The notes under the pieces: model-generated | Told to the model about the DNA's origin: nothing | Database searches by the model: none | The model's input: only the letters and a program-made list of their open reading frames with translations | Translations under genes and position numbers: made by a program | Assembly (NCBI GenBank): GCA_049889095.1 | Contig: JBLJFK010000010.1 | Length of the DNA stretch: 64,000 nucleotides | Direction: 5' to 3' (one strand) | From: Ewingella sp049889095 | GTDB taxonomy: Bacteria; Pseudomonadota; Gammaproteobacteria; Enterobacterales; Enterobacteriaceae | Part shown: positions 1 to 8,849 of the stretch, in pieces | How positions within the stretch are numbered: the first letter of the stretch is position 1 | How the letters are laid out: the number at the start of each line of letters is the position of its first letter

Positions 1-29
1 AGCGCCGCAATAATGCGTGAGATCATCAT
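1..29 (-). CDS. Start of the next gene of the aryl polyene operon (partial)
   Basis: An ATG at 27-29, overlapping the stop codon of the MMPL exporter gene (ATGA overlap), opens a frame that begins M-M-I-S-R-I-I-A-A and runs off the left edge. The overlap is the same as at most junctions of this operon, so a translationally coupled gene probably starts here. The short hydrophobic start would fit a signal peptide or lipoprotein, as in the small lipoprotein genes often found at this place in aryl polyene clusters. Only nine codons are visible, so no function can be assigned. Confidence 0.5.
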
Positions 30-2350
30 AGTTTTTTTCCTCTGCGGCGCGGTGGCATCGCCAATGGCGAAAGCAAAAATGCCGTGAATATCCCACTGCA
101 CAACACAATACCGAAACTGCTAATCGCCTGAGTGCTACTAAAGACCATCATACCCAGCGTCAGCAATGAGGTACTCATCGCCACGCTAACGGCAAGCAAC
201 GACGTTAGCGGCGTGCCGCGGGGATTGCTGAAGAACAACGTATAATTGATGCCAATTCCCAGCACCAGCACCAGCGCCAATAGCGAAAACAGATTTAAGC
301 TGTGACCACTAAAGGTTAATACCGCCAACCCGCAGCCTAAGGAGAGCAGCGAGGGCAATACGCTAATTAACCCTCTACGCAGACCCAGCCGCATAACATA
401 GGTGAATGCAATCGCCACAACGGCCCCTAGCAATAACCATCCCAACATGGCGCGATAAAACGCAAACATCTGGTCGAATGACGCTTTGCGGTCGACCCAA
501 CTGACGCCCGCCTGGTTAACCGTCATTTGTTTCAGCGCAACCGTATTTTTCACACCGTCAGTGGGAACTAACACGCCGCTACGGCCATCGGGCAAAGAGA
601 GCCACATCAGCGCCCAACCTTCACTGGCTACGCTGTTGAGCCACGTCTCTGGCGTCACCGGCATCGGATTAACATCAACCTGCACCTTGGTTATCCCCGC
701 CACGGCGAGATTGTCCACCACTTTCGGCGATGCCTGCTTTAATAGCGTTAAATCAATATGTTGCTGTTTTAAGGACGAAAGCGGCAGTAAACGATAACTC
801 CCCAACCAACCGAGTTTTTTGGCCTGATCCAGCTTCGGCACAAAATGCTCCAGACGTTGCAGTGTCTGTTCCGGGTTATCGCCATAAACCACAAACCATT
901 TCTGGTCGATACCCTGCCCAGTCAGCGCAGTAATAGCTTTTTCTTGTTGCTGAATATCCTGCGGCAGCGACTGTAGCTGGGCAATGTCATCATTGACCTT
1001 TAGATGCAGTAATCCCGCGACTGAGAAAATGCTCAACACCACCGGCAAGCCAATATATAACATCTTGCGGCTACGCCACGCCGCCAACCAGCACATCAGC
1101 GGCAGCATTAAGGGAACCGGTCTTACCGGCAAACCGCGCGCCAGCCATGGATACCAGCACACGACGGTCAGGCATGATGCAGTAAGGCCTGCGGCGGCAA
1201 AAACAGCCAGTTGGCGTATTCCGGGAAACGGTGCCAGCATCATAATGAGATAGGCGATCACCGTGGTGCTCAACGCCATCATCAATGCGGGGAGAACTTT
1301 ATGTAGACTCTGCCAGGTGGTGGTTTCACGGCCGTGAACCATACGCTCAGTGAGATAATAGAGGGTGTAATCTGCGGAAATACCCACGATGCTGATACTC
1401 ATCACCAGCGTCATCAGATGCAGTTCACCAAAAATCAATAGCGTTACGGTACTGCCTGCTAATGCACCCATTCCCACGGATAATGCACAGAGTAATAACG
1501 GGCGCAGTGAGCGGAACACGCCAAAGATCAGTAACAAAACACCGATGATCGTCGCGATTCCTAGCGTTGAAACATCATGCTTAGCCTGCTGGCTGGCGTA
1601 ATTGCTGTAGAACAATGTGCCGCGTGACATCACTTTTGCGCCCGGAAACTGATGCTGAAGATCCGTTTCCAACGCGGCCAGATCGGTAACTACCTGATGC
1701 GATTGCTGCATATTATAGGACGAACCATTGAGCTCGCCGTGGATGAAGTACCAGCTGCGCCCTTGGTCGTCCTGCGCCACCAGCCACCCGTTTTTCATCC
1801 GCAGGCGGCTGGCGTTCTGTTGTAGTGCAAGCTGAGAACCACGTACCAACATCAGCGGATCGTTTTTAAGCTCCACGCCGCTGACACCGGCAAAAGCGGA
1901 ATACAGCTGGGCCAATACCCAATTAGCCTGCCCTTCGCCACCGTTGGATAAGCGCTGTCGCGTCTGTGGATCGATCATCCCATTGCGATGCTGGTAGAAG
2001 AACTGTCCCCATTGTTTCTGCTGTTCGGCGTCCATCGGGCCTTTCACCGCCGTCAGCATTGATAACCCTTGCAGGCGTTCTAACCACCCTTTCGCCGCTG
2101 CGGGATCATCCCCCTGAGCAGGGCTCACCATCCATACTAACTGGCGATCTAAACGCTGCATAAAGCCATCGTTCAGCGCCGGTGGGATGTGTCCCATCGT
2201 CTGCGCCGGTAACAGCGCTAACACGCTGCCAGATATCTTCGATTGTGGCACTAATACGGTCAGCGTCGCGCCAAGCAATACGCAGATGAAAAGCCATATC
2301 AGCGCCCACAGGCGTGGCTGATTAGAAGACAAAACGCTGCTGCTCGTCAT
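26..2350 (-). CDS. MMPL/RND-family exporter of the aryl polyene cluster
   Basis: A 774-residue inner membrane protein with the two-fold repeat of the MMPL/RND superfamily. A first membrane helix (about residues 15-35) is followed by a large periplasmic domain, a block of five or six helices (about 260-430), a second helix and periplasmic domain (to about 630), and a second helix block (about 635-765). In aryl polyene clusters this protein is the predicted exporter that moves the lipid-linked polyene out of the inner membrane, together with the LolA-like carrier encoded just upstream. The two genes overlap by 29 bases. It corresponds to the protein called ApeM in Xenorhabdus naming, as I recall it. 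The substrate is inferred from context. Confidence 0.85.
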   Translation of the reverse strand: MTSSSVLSSNQPRLWALIWLFICVLLGATLTVLVPQSKISGSVLALLPAQTMGHIPPALNDGFMQRLDRQLVWMVSPAQGDDPAAAKGWLERLQGLSMLTAVKGPMDAEQQKQWGQFFYQHRNGMIDPQTRQRLSNGGEGQANWVLAQLYSAFAGVSGVELKNDPLMLVRGSQLALQQNASRLRMKNGWLVAQDDQGRSWYFIHGELNGSSYNMQQSHQVVTDLAALETDLQHQFPGAKVMSRGTLFYSNYASQQAKHDVSTLGIATIIGVLLLIFGVFRSLRPLLLCALSVGMGALAGSTVTLLIFGELHLMTLVMSISIVGISADYTLYYLTERMVHGRETTTWQSLHKVLPALMMALSTTVIAYLIMMLAPFPGIRQLAVFAAAGLTASCLTVVCWYPWLARGLPVRPVPLMLPLMCWLAAWRSRKMLYIGLPVVLSIFSVAGLLHLKVNDDIAQLQSLPQDIQQQEKAITALTGQGIDQKWFVVYGDNPEQTLQRLEHFVPKLDQAKKLGWLGSYRLLPLSSLKQQHIDLTLLKQASPKVVDNLAVAGITKVQVDVNPMPVTPETWLNSVASEGWALMWLSLPDGRSGVLVPTDGVKNTVALKQMTVNQAGVSWVDRKASFDQMFAFYRAMLGWLLLGAVVAIAFTYVMRLGLRRGLISVLPSLLSLGCGLAVLTFSGHSLNLFSLLALVLVLGIGINYTLFFSNPRGTPLTSLLAVSVAMSTSLLTLGMMVFSSTQAISSFGIVLCSGIFTAFLLSPLAMPPRRRGKKL

Positions 2351-2927
2351 GCGTTAAATTTTTGGGCGTTAATCGCTGGTTGCTGAAGGTGATCTCCGTA
2401 CTGTCACCCTGACGATCGTTAAGTGCAATGTGGTCCAGATACTGCTGACCTTGCAATGTGATAGTGTTAAACAGCTTGTCGAGTGGTGATGTGGTTGGCA
2501 CTAATACCAGCTGCCATTTCCCTTGTCCCTGGTCGCTAAATTTCAGTGAGAAATTTTGCTCAAGAACGGCACGATCGGCCTGGAATAACGCGCGCAGCAG
2601 ATGATTAAATTGGAACATCTGAGGGTTGGATGCCGCGGTAATAATCTGTGGCGATTGCCCATTAATCACCTGCACCATGCGGCTATCGTCCAAGACTAAC
2701 GTCAGTGGAAATGGCTTTTGCTGCTGCCACCATAGCCCCTTATCTCGGGCTATCATCAATTCGCCGCCAGAATGCAGCGCCTGTGGTATATCTTTAATAT
2801 GGCGCTCCTGGCTAAACTGCGCGCGGACCACCGGTTGCTGGGCAAAACGCTGCTGAACTTCATCAAAGGTGACGGCCTGAGCGGCGCTGCTTAGCAGAAT
2901 AAACAGCATTAATATCCATTTTTTCAC
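2322..2927 (-). CDS. LolA-like outer membrane lipoprotein carrier of the APE cluster
   Basis: A periplasmic protein of 201 residues with an N-terminal signal peptide (MKKWILMLFILLSSAAQA) followed by a LolA/LptA-type beta-sheet domain. Residues such as the W-W-Q-Q-Q-K-P-F-P block and the late T-S-P-L-D segment are typical of LolA-like proteins. The best start is the GTG at 2925-2927, which overlaps the stop of the thioesterase gene by four bases (GTGA); a TTG two codons earlier is also open. LolA family proteins carry lipids or lipoproteins across the periplasm. Here the cargo is probably the aryl polyene lipid handed over by the adjacent MMPL exporter. That role is inferred from context. Confidence 0.82.
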   Translation of the reverse strand: MKKWILMLFILLSSAAQAVTFDEVQQRFAQQPVVRAQFSQERHIKDIPQALHSGGELMIARDKGLWWQQQKPFPLTLVLDDSRMVQVINGQSPQIITAASNPQMFQFNHLLRALFQADRAVLEQNFSLKFSDQGQGKWQLVLVPTTSPLDKLFNTITLQGQQYLDHIALNDRQGDSTEITFSNQRLTPKNLTHDEQQRFVF

Positions 2928-3346
2928 GGCCAAACCCCCATTCTCTCGAACAAAATATCCGGGCTAACAAAACACATTTCGCGCGTGCCCGCGTCTACGG
3001 CAACCTGAATGGTGTAGGCCGTCGTAGTCCGCTTACCACTATGTGCGTCAACAATTTGGTAGCCTATTTTTAATCGATTCTCAAATTCTTCAACCGTGGC
3101 ACGCACCCGGATTTTTTGTTCGAATTCAATAATATCGCGATATTTCACGCGGGTATCGACGACGGGCCAAACATAGCCAGACTCACGCATCTGGCGATAG
3201 CCGTAATTGAACTGGTTAAGCAACGCCTCACGCGCCACTTCAAAATAGCGAAAGTAATTGCCGTGCCAAACTACACCCATCGGGTCAATATCATGAAATG
3301 GAACGGTAATTGTCACCTCAGCGGTAAAGCGTGTATCGGTTAGCAC
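2924..3346 (-). CDS. apeK: Hotdog-fold acyl-CoA/ACP thioesterase (ApeK-like)
   Basis: A 140-residue 4-hydroxybenzoyl-CoA-type thioesterase. The signature F-H-D-I-D-P-M-G-V-V-W-H-G-N-Y lies at about residues 18-32; its Asp is the usual catalytic residue of the family. The start is the GTG at 3344-3346, three bases after the stop of the glycosyltransferase/acyltransferase gene. In aryl polyene pathways the thioesterase hydrolyses acyl-ACP intermediates, possibly as editing or release. Its place between the acyltransferase and the LolA-like carrier matches other APE clusters. The symbol follows the Xenorhabdus naming and rests on position and domain. Confidence 0.8.
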   Translation of the reverse strand: MLTDTRFTAEVTITVPFHDIDPMGVVWHGNYFRYFEVAREALLNQFNYGYRQMRESGYVWPVVDTRVKYRDIIEFEQKIRVRATVEEFENRLKIGYQIVDAHSGKRTTTAYTIQVAVDAGTREMCFVSPDILFERMGVWP

Positions 3347-3349
3347 GTG

Positions 3350-5053
3350 TTATTCCTTATCTGAAGGCGCATCAGGCAGTCGCCAAAAATCAAAAAAGTT
3401 GAACCAGTCGAGCGGAGCCAGCAAAGCATAATGCTCTAGTCTGGCGGCGTAGCGATCGACGATTTGCTGCAAGGCGTCCGCACGCTGTGCCCTCGGCAAC
3501 AGCAACGGATCGGCAAACGGCTCACAGTGAATGTGTAATTTGCCTTCTTGCCGCAGAGCAAACATCAGCACCACCGGACAACGTAACACCGAAGCCAGTA
3601 CAAAAGGACCTTGCGGGAAAGGTGCAGGCTGGCCCAAAAATGAACTCCACACCACCCGACGCTCCCCGCCGCGCTGGATGTTAACGGAGGTGCGGTCGCC
3701 AACGATAGCCACCCATTCGCCCGCATCCAATTTCTCTTTCAACAACATGGCAGTATCAGGCCCAACATCCGTCACGGGGATCAGGTTTATGCCTGCCTGC
3801 GGGCTAATTTCCTCAATAACTTGTTTAAAACGTTGAGCGTGTTCACTGAACACCAGCGCATTAATCTGCCGATGACCATGGTGTTGGGCCAGCGCACGGC
3901 ACGCCTCAATATCACCAAGATGCGACGCCAGGATCAGTTTCCCGCCATCACTTTTTGCATTTATCGCCTCTTGTGAACCGGAAGCAAAGACAATTTCCTG
4001 ACCTAAGCGTAAATCACCTCGCCAGCTGGCAACTTTGTCCAGCATCGCGCTACCGAAACGCAAAAAATGTCGGTAACTGTTAATATTTTTCGGCAAGGTC
4101 AATGACCGTTGTTCGGCGGTAGCTTTCACACGAGAAAGGTACTGCTGAGAAGCCAAGCGCTGCGTGGTCCCCGTGAGCCAAAAATAACCCACCACGGGGC
4201 GCAACATCACTTCAAACGTCCGGCGACCGAGCAGACGATAAATACCGAGCATAAAACGCATTCCGCTCAGCCCTTTGCGTTCTTTTACCCCAGCCCAGTG
4301 CTGCTGATGGCGACGCATCAGCAAAGCGGGTAATCGCGGTAACATGCCAAAAAATAGGCGGGTGTGCATCCATGAAATTCGCAGATTGTCGCGCAGCGCA
4401 TCAAAGTGAGACAGACCATCTTCAGGATAAGTGACCCTTGTAGGCACAAAATGGCTGTCGGTACCTTGCCAGTAAAGCCGCACCATAATTTCGGTATCAA
4501 AATCCATTCGCTTACCGATCGGCTGCCGGGCAATTAACGCCATCACGGGCGCAAGAGGGTAGACACGAAAACCGCACATGCTGTCTTTAAGCGACAGCGA
4601 CAGCGTTTCAATCCAAACCCAAACATGGGTGACGTAGCGCCCATAGAGCCTTGATTTCGGCACGGACTCATCGTAGACCGGCGCCCCAGAAATCAATTTT
4701 TCGGGAAACATCTGTGCCTGTTCCAACATCCGTGGAATATCTTCGATACAGTGCTGCCCATCCGCATCAACCTGTAATACGTGCGTGTATCCTGCCTGTA
4801 AGGCCGCCCTAAAGCCCGTCAATACCGCTATACCCTTGCCGTTATTTTGCAACTGCCTGATTAACGTAACCTCAGAATGAGCGCGCGCCAGCTGCTCCAA
4901 TGTCTGTTGGGTTACCCGATCGCTGCCGTCATCGACGATGAAACAGTGCAAACCAAAAGGTATCAGGCGAGTCAGAACCGACGCCATCATTGCCCCGTGG
5001 TTATAGCAAGGGATAACCACGCAAGGAGAAAAAGGACTCACACTTAGCGACAT
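3350..5053 (-). CDS. apeJ: Bifunctional family 2 glycosyltransferase / LPLAT-type acyltransferase
   Basis: A 567-residue fusion. Residues 10-240 form a GT-A glycosyltransferase family 2 domain, with C-V-V-I-P-C-Y-N at 11-18, D-D-G-S-D at 41-45 and the metal-binding D-A-D-G at 96-99. Residues 320-560 form a lysophospholipid acyltransferase domain of the LpxL/HtrB type, with the HX4E motif at 378-383 (S-H-L-G-D-I-E). Such fusions are hallmarks of aryl polyene clusters and probably glycosylate the carrier lipid and attach the polyene acyl chain. The gene overlaps the dehydratase gene by ten bases. The exact sugar and acceptor cannot be read from sequence. Confidence 0.85.
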   Translation of the reverse strand: MSLSVSPFSPCVVIPCYNHGAMMASVLTRLIPFGLHCFIVDDGSDRVTQQTLEQLARAHSEVTLIRQLQNNGKGIAVLTGFRAALQAGYTHVLQVDADGQHCIEDIPRMLEQAQMFPEKLISGAPVYDESVPKSRLYGRYVTHVWVWIETLSLSLKDSMCGFRVYPLAPVMALIARQPIGKRMDFDTEIMVRLYWQGTDSHFVPTRVTYPEDGLSHFDALRDNLRISWMHTRLFFGMLPRLPALLMRRHQQHWAGVKERKGLSGMRFMLGIYRLLGRRTFEVMLRPVVGYFWLTGTTQRLASQQYLSRVKATAEQRSLTLPKNINSYRHFLRFGSAMLDKVASWRGDLRLGQEIVFASGSQEAINAKSDGGKLILASHLGDIEACRALAQHHGHRQINALVFSEHAQRFKQVIEEISPQAGINLIPVTDVGPDTAMLLKEKLDAGEWVAIVGDRTSVNIQRGGERRVVWSSFLGQPAPFPQGPFVLASVLRCPVVLMFALRQEGKLHIHCEPFADPLLLPRAQRADALQQIVDRYAARLEHYALLAPLDWFNFFDFWRLPDAPSDKE

Positions 5054-5397
5054 AATTTGATGCTTCCGTGGCTCGCGATGCGCGATTCTTGATCCTGCAA
5101 CAGCGCGTAACTGAACGTCATCAGACCTCGTGCCTCATTCCAATTCAGCTTGAGCAGAACCCGACTGTTGGGCAATAACGGTAACTGAAACTTAACCTTA
5201 TCAATGCCAGAAAATTGCCACCCAGAGCCAGTAAGCTCAGTGGCATAGCTCATCACCCAGTCAATCTGTGCTACTCCGGGCAACAATGGCTGAACATCGA
5301 AGTGTCCGGTAAACCAGGAAAGCGCGGGATCCAGGTACAGGCTAATCTCCATCTGATGCGGCTCCGACGGATGGCGGCATAGCTCAGTGGGTTTCAT
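5044..5397 (-). CDS. apeI: FabZ-like 3-hydroxyacyl-ACP dehydratase (ApeI-like)
   Basis: A 117-residue hotdog dehydratase that introduces double bonds into the growing polyene on ACP. The motif G-H-F-D-V-Q-P-L-L-P-G-V-A-Q-I-D at about residues 31-46 matches the FabZ pattern GHF..P..PGV....E, with Asp in place of the usual Glu. In the APE pathway this small subunit pairs with a second dehydratase (ApeP), which is not in the window. I chose the ATG at 5397, which overlaps the end of the ligase gene by 14 bases. A longer frame up to 5457 exists but would overlap the ligase by 74 bases and lacks family similarity there. Confidence 0.8.
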   Translation of the reverse strand: MKPTELCRHPSEPHQMEISLYLDPALSWFTGHFDVQPLLPGVAQIDWVMSYATELTGSGWQFSGIDKVKFQLPLLPNSRVLLKLNWNEARGLMTFSYALLQDQESRIASHGSIKLCR

Positions 5398-6742
5398 TAA
5401 ATAGCTCCTGTAGCGCTGGCCAAGATCGTTTACTTTGTTGATTAAGTGGAATTTCACTCACAATGCGCCAGTAGCGCGGTATGGCAACCGGCTCCAGCCA
5501 ATCGCTAAGCTGCTGACGCCAGCGACGAATTTGAACGCCTCGTCCGAATTGATTGAGTAAGTGTAGTCCGGTTGAATTGAGCACCAGAACCACGCCTATA
5601 CATTGCCTCGTCCCTCTCTGCACCAGCAATACAACCGCCTGATCAATACCGTCTAACGCCGCCAGTCGACGCTCAATCTCACTAAGAGAGATCCGCTTCT
5701 CTTCAATCTTGACCACCCGATCATGGCGGCCATCAAGCTGAAATGTACCATCGGGCGCAAAAATCAGGCGATCATCGAGCATGAATCCTTCAGGGCTGGC
5801 AATCAACGGCGACATTACGCACCAGTTATCTTGCAGGTCGCGCTCGAATTTCACCCCAGGAAACCGCTGCCATTGAGCATCAGTTTGCCGGGAACGCCAT
5901 GCCATCACGCCAGTTTCAGTGCTGCCGTAAATTTCATCAACGTTAACCCCCAGCCAGCGGTGAACTAACTGCGCGGCCTTTTGGGTTAGCGGGCCACCGG
6001 CAGAAATTACCAGCGCCGTTGGCGGTGCAGGTAATTGAGTATCCAAACGCTGCAAAAAAGCGGGGCTGGTAATAAATACGCTGCGCTGATTGTTGTGCAC
6101 AACGTTACGGGCTAATTGTTCAGGAAACGCAACCATTTCACATTCGAACGGTATGCCCAAGGCCTGACCCAACCAAATGCGGAACGTAAGTCCATATAAA
6201 TGCTGGTGACTAACGGATGCCCGAATCAGGCAGCCATCAATTTGCTCGCCCCATAATTGAGCCAGCCATTCGGCCTCGCGATCCATCGCTTTCACCCGTT
6301 TGACAATACGGCGCGGTTCACCGGTCGATCCCGATGTAAATAACGTGAGATACGCGGAGTCAGAAACAGAAGGCAGCTCCGGCGTGACGTTTCCCTCGTC
6401 GCTCAGCGACCAAACTGCACAAGGCAGATCGAGTGAAATATCACTCAGCGCCGCATCAAAATGCTCTCGTTGCTCTATCAGTTGAGCATGACGATGATGC
6501 CCCAACAAAATAGGCACTTTTGCGGCGTGCAATAGCGCCAGAAGCGCGACGCAAAACTGATAGCTATCATGAAAACAGAGCGCCCATCGCCGCTCCGAAC
6601 GCTTGGTCAAACGAGCATGCAACATGCCAACATCGCGGCGTAAATCCGCTAGACAGATGTTTTTATCCCCGCGGCGGGCAACCACATGGCCATTCGCGCG
6701 AACATCAGATAACCATTTAGACAGCGGCAATATACTTTTCAT
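5384..6742 (-). CDS. apeH: Acyl/aryl-AMP ligase that loads the APE starter unit (ApeH-like)
   Basis: A 452-residue adenylate-forming enzyme. The nucleotide-binding signature L-F-T-S-G-S-T-G-E-P lies near residue 135, the Y-G-S-T-E-T-G motif follows in the middle, and a hinge with D-G-R-H-D-R-V-V-K-I sits before the small C-terminal domain. In aryl polyene synthesis this ligase activates 4-hydroxybenzoate and attaches it to an acyl carrier protein. The ATG at 6742 overlaps the stop of the membrane protein gene (ATGA). An upstream open stretch to 6829 would overlap that gene by 91 bases and looks spurious. The starter substrate is inferred from the pathway. Confidence 0.83.
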   Translation of the reverse strand: MKSILPLSKWLSDVRANGHVVARRGDKNICLADLRRDVGMLHARLTKRSERRWALCFHDSYQFCVALLALLHAAKVPILLGHHRHAQLIEQREHFDAALSDISLDLPCAVWSLSDEGNVTPELPSVSDSAYLTLFTSGSTGEPRRIVKRVKAMDREAEWLAQLWGEQIDGCLIRASVSHQHLYGLTFRIWLGQALGIPFECEMVAFPEQLARNVVHNNQRSVFITSPAFLQRLDTQLPAPPTALVISAGGPLTQKAAQLVHRWLGVNVDEIYGSTETGVMAWRSRQTDAQWQRFPGVKFERDLQDNWCVMSPLIASPEGFMLDDRLIFAPDGTFQLDGRHDRVVKIEEKRISLSEIERRLAALDGIDQAVVLLVQRGTRQCIGVVLVLNSTGLHLLNQFGRGVQIRRWRQQLSDWLEPVAIPRYWRIVSEIPLNQQSKRSWPALQELFNETH

Positions 6743-7320
6743 TTTTTGACCCGCTGACGAACCAGCCATTCCACGCCCATTAACGTTCCAATGAATAAAT
6801 AACTTAGGAAACCGTTCCATAACGTCCATATTTTTATATCGTTATGCAAACAGGTTGCCAGGGAAATAGATCCGTTAATAATAAAGAATACGCACCATAC
6901 CTGCGTGACTTTACGGGTATATGTCACCCCTTTGGGTGGCAAGTCTGGCTCACCTAACCGGGCGATCTGCTCCACTATTGGCATGCCATAAAGCAGTGAA
7001 CTGCCAAACAGTAGCAGCAGCACAACATTCACCGCTACGGGATAAAACAGCAACAGTTGATGATCGCGTAGCAATAAACTGGCCGAACATAAGGCTACGC
7101 CAGTTAGCGATAAGGCTTTTTCCGCATACAGCTTTCCACCCATTTTTCCCTTTAATAGCCAGAAACGCAGCAGGAAAAACAAGGCCAAAACGGGAGCGAG
7201 CCAAAAAGAAGCCCCGTGCACAATACCCGCCCAGATAATGAACGGCCACGACACCATCAGCAGCGCGTTAGCAACGCGTAGCAGTGTCTGTGAGCGCGGA
7301 TTGATACGTTTATTCGACAC
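6739..7320 (-). CDS. COG4648-type inner membrane protein of APE clusters (ApeG-like)
   Basis: A 193-residue hydrophobic protein with about six predicted membrane helices (for example around residues 13-33, 35-55, 68-85, 90-112, 140-160 and 163-182) and a basic C-terminus. Membrane proteins of this family sit between the acyl carrier protein genes and the AMP-ligase in aryl polyene clusters. Their function is unknown; a role in membrane anchoring or lipid handling is a guess. Translation starts at a GTG (7318-7320) four bases after the stop of the ACP gene, and the stop overlaps the ligase start. The call rests on position and hydrophobicity. Confidence 0.7.
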   Translation of the reverse strand: MSNKRINPRSQTLLRVANALLMVSWPFIIWAGIVHGASFWLAPVLALFFLLRFWLLKGKMGGKLYAEKALSLTGVALCSASLLLRDHQLLLFYPVAVNVVLLLLFGSSLLYGMPIVEQIARLGEPDLPPKGVTYTRKVTQVWCVFFIINGSISLATCLHNDIKIWTLWNGFLSYLFIGTLMGVEWLVRQRVKK

Positions 7321-7324
7321 GAAA

Positions 7325-7573
7325 TCAGCTTTCTTGCAGTAACTGCTCTACCGCATCCACAACGTTTTGTACTGTGCGAACTGATTTGAACAGCTCTGGC
7401 TTAATTCTGCGTCCCGTTTTCTTTTGTAGATGTACGATCATATCTACGGCATCAATACTGTCTAAATCCAGGTCTTCATACAAACGCGCCTGCGGTGTAA
7501 TTTGTTCCGGAGAGATGTCGAAAAGCTTAACCAAAAGGCCAGAAACTTCTTGGTAGATATCTTGTTTTTCCAT
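7325..7573 (-). CDS. apeF: Acyl carrier protein (ApeF-like)
   Basis: An 82-residue acyl carrier protein. The phosphopantetheine attachment motif D-L-D-S-I-D-A-V-D has its Ser at residue 39. It is the second of two adjacent ACP genes, 17 bases downstream of the first. Aryl polyene systems use two ACPs, one of which may carry the starter or the finished chain. Which ACP does which job cannot be decided here. It is moderately charged, with several Lys and Arg residues in the second half (K-K-T-G-R-R-I-K), unlike the more acidic fatty-acid ACP. Confidence 0.85.
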   Translation of the reverse strand: MEKQDIYQEVSGLLVKLFDISPEQITPQARLYEDLDLDSIDAVDMIVHLQKKTGRRIKPELFKSVRTVQNVVDAVEQLLQES

Positions 7574-7590
7574 TGATTGTCACCTAACTA

Positions 7591-7851
7591 TTAAGCACGT
7601 TGAGATTGAATAAAGGACGTTAACGTCGCTACAGAATAGAAATGCTGACGCATCTCTTCGCTTTCCGCAGATAGCACCACGCCATAACGGTTTTTAACGG
7701 CTAAACCCAATTCCAGCGCATCAATAGAATCTAATCCCAGCCCATCGCCAAACAGCGCGCCATCAGTCTCAATGTCATTGGGACTGATATCTTCCAGGTT
7801 TAAGGTCTCAATAATGATTTTTTTTATTTCAAGAGAGAGTTCTTGCATCAT
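7591..7851 (-). CDS. apeE: Acyl carrier protein (ApeE-like)
   Basis: An 86-residue acyl carrier protein with the attachment motif G-L-D-S-I-D-A-L-E (Ser42). It begins with two Met codons, either of which could be used. As the first of the ACP pair it probably carries the elongating aryl polyene chain, and it would be loaded by a phosphopantetheinyl transferase encoded elsewhere. Its start is 147 bases downstream of the stop of the chain-length factor gene. In other APE clusters that interval holds an acyltransferase gene. Confidence 0.85.
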   Translation of the reverse strand: MMQELSLEIKKIIIETLNLEDISPNDIETDGALFGDGLGLDSIDALELGLAVKNRYGVVLSAESEEMRQHFYSVATLTSFIQSQRA

Positions 7852-7933
7852 TTGCTACATCCAAAAGTATGTTGCCCTTATCAGGCGTCAAAATCAGGGC
7901 GAATTGTCAGTTTAATGGGTGAGCGTCTGGCGC

Positions 7934-7993
7934 TCACTCACTCTTTTCGACAACCATAAAACGTTCAATGGCGAGAGACTCAACGGTCACCAC
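7934..7993 (-). other. 19-codon open stretch in the gap where apeD is expected
   Basis: In the 147-base gap between the chain-length factor and the first ACP gene, the minus strand holds an open frame with GTG starts (7991-7993 or 7988-7990). It encodes a short peptide ending in A-I-E-R-F-M-V-V-E-K-S-E, and its stop is at 7934-7936. It could be a translated short peptide, a decayed remnant of a deleted gene, or chance. I do not recognise the sequence. Confidence 0.2.
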
Positions 7994-7998
7994 ACATT

Positions 7999-8724
7999 TT
8001 AGCGATCCCACCGCCAGCCAAAGCGCCCACCGGTAACCGTAAATGACAAAGAGTTACCAAGCCAATGATGCAAAAATTGCAGGCTCTGAGGTAAATCAGG
8101 CTCAGATTTAGGCTGAAGGAGAGGAACAGTTTCACAACGTAGTTCGTTGCCGGGTTCGATCAGTAATGCCGTGGCAAAAGGATATTTAGGCATCGTCGGT
8201 GGCGTTAACGCATGATAGAACTCAGGAATGAGACCATCAAAATCCACCATCAGCACCCGGGAGTAACCTGCCTGATGCATCGCTAACACTTCGCATAACC
8301 CTTGTTGAAATGTGTCAATACCGGCCGAAAGTGAAGAAGAAACTAGCGGCTGTTTGGCCGCAATCGTGAGATTCCCCACCGCCGAGTTGTGCACCGACAT
8401 GGCAAAATCCGTAGGCGATAAACTTTGCTCAGTCGCCAACGCTACCAAAATGCGATAGTTGCGTTCAAGCTCTCCGTGACGGCTGGTATACACGATGGCA
8501 TCAACTTGCTGGCGGCGTAAAATGGCCAGTCCACACTCAACGGCTAAACGACTCCCAGAACTTAAACGACGGGCAGTCATCATGGGTAATTGGCTGCACT
8601 TCACCAACGGCTGGGTGTGATCCACTCGGGCAGGATACTGTTCGGCCCATAATAACCACTCATCACGATCCGCGAGCCCCGGTGCAATGGCTTGCCAGTC
8701 AGTTATGTTCAGTGTCAACTTCAT
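7999..8724 (-). CDS. apeC: Ketosynthase-like chain-length factor (ApeC-like)
   Basis: A 241-residue protein that resembles only the N-terminal half of a beta-ketoacyl synthase, with a thiolase-like fold. The segment S-V-H-N-S-A-V-G-N-L around residues 127-136 sits in the active-site region, but no catalytic Cys is seen. In aryl polyene synthesis such proteins pair with the full ketosynthase ApeO and set chain length. I chose the ATG at 8724, preceded by an AGAGAG ribosome site; a TTG eleven codons upstream is open but less likely. The gene ends in a Gly-Arg-Phe-Gly-Trp-Arg-Trp tail. Confidence 0.78.
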   Translation of the reverse strand: MKLTLNITDWQAIAPGLADRDEWLLWAEQYPARVDHTQPLVKCSQLPMMTARRLSSGSRLAVECGLAILRRQQVDAIVYTSRHGELERNYRILVALATEQSLSPTDFAMSVHNSAVGNLTIAAKQPLVSSSLSAGIDTFQQGLCEVLAMHQAGYSRVLMVDFDGLIPEFYHALTPPTMPKYPFATALLIEPGNELRCETVPLLQPKSEPDLPQSLQFLHHWLGNSLSFTVTGGRFGWRWDR

Positions 8725-8849
8725 TAGTTGGTGCTCTCTTGGCGGAGAAATGAGCAAAATTCAGCGTTCATTATTGATGACGAAATATTTGCCCATTATC
8801 TATCATATTCCCTTGTTTATCGCCATTCTGCGGCCTGCCTCAAAATGCA

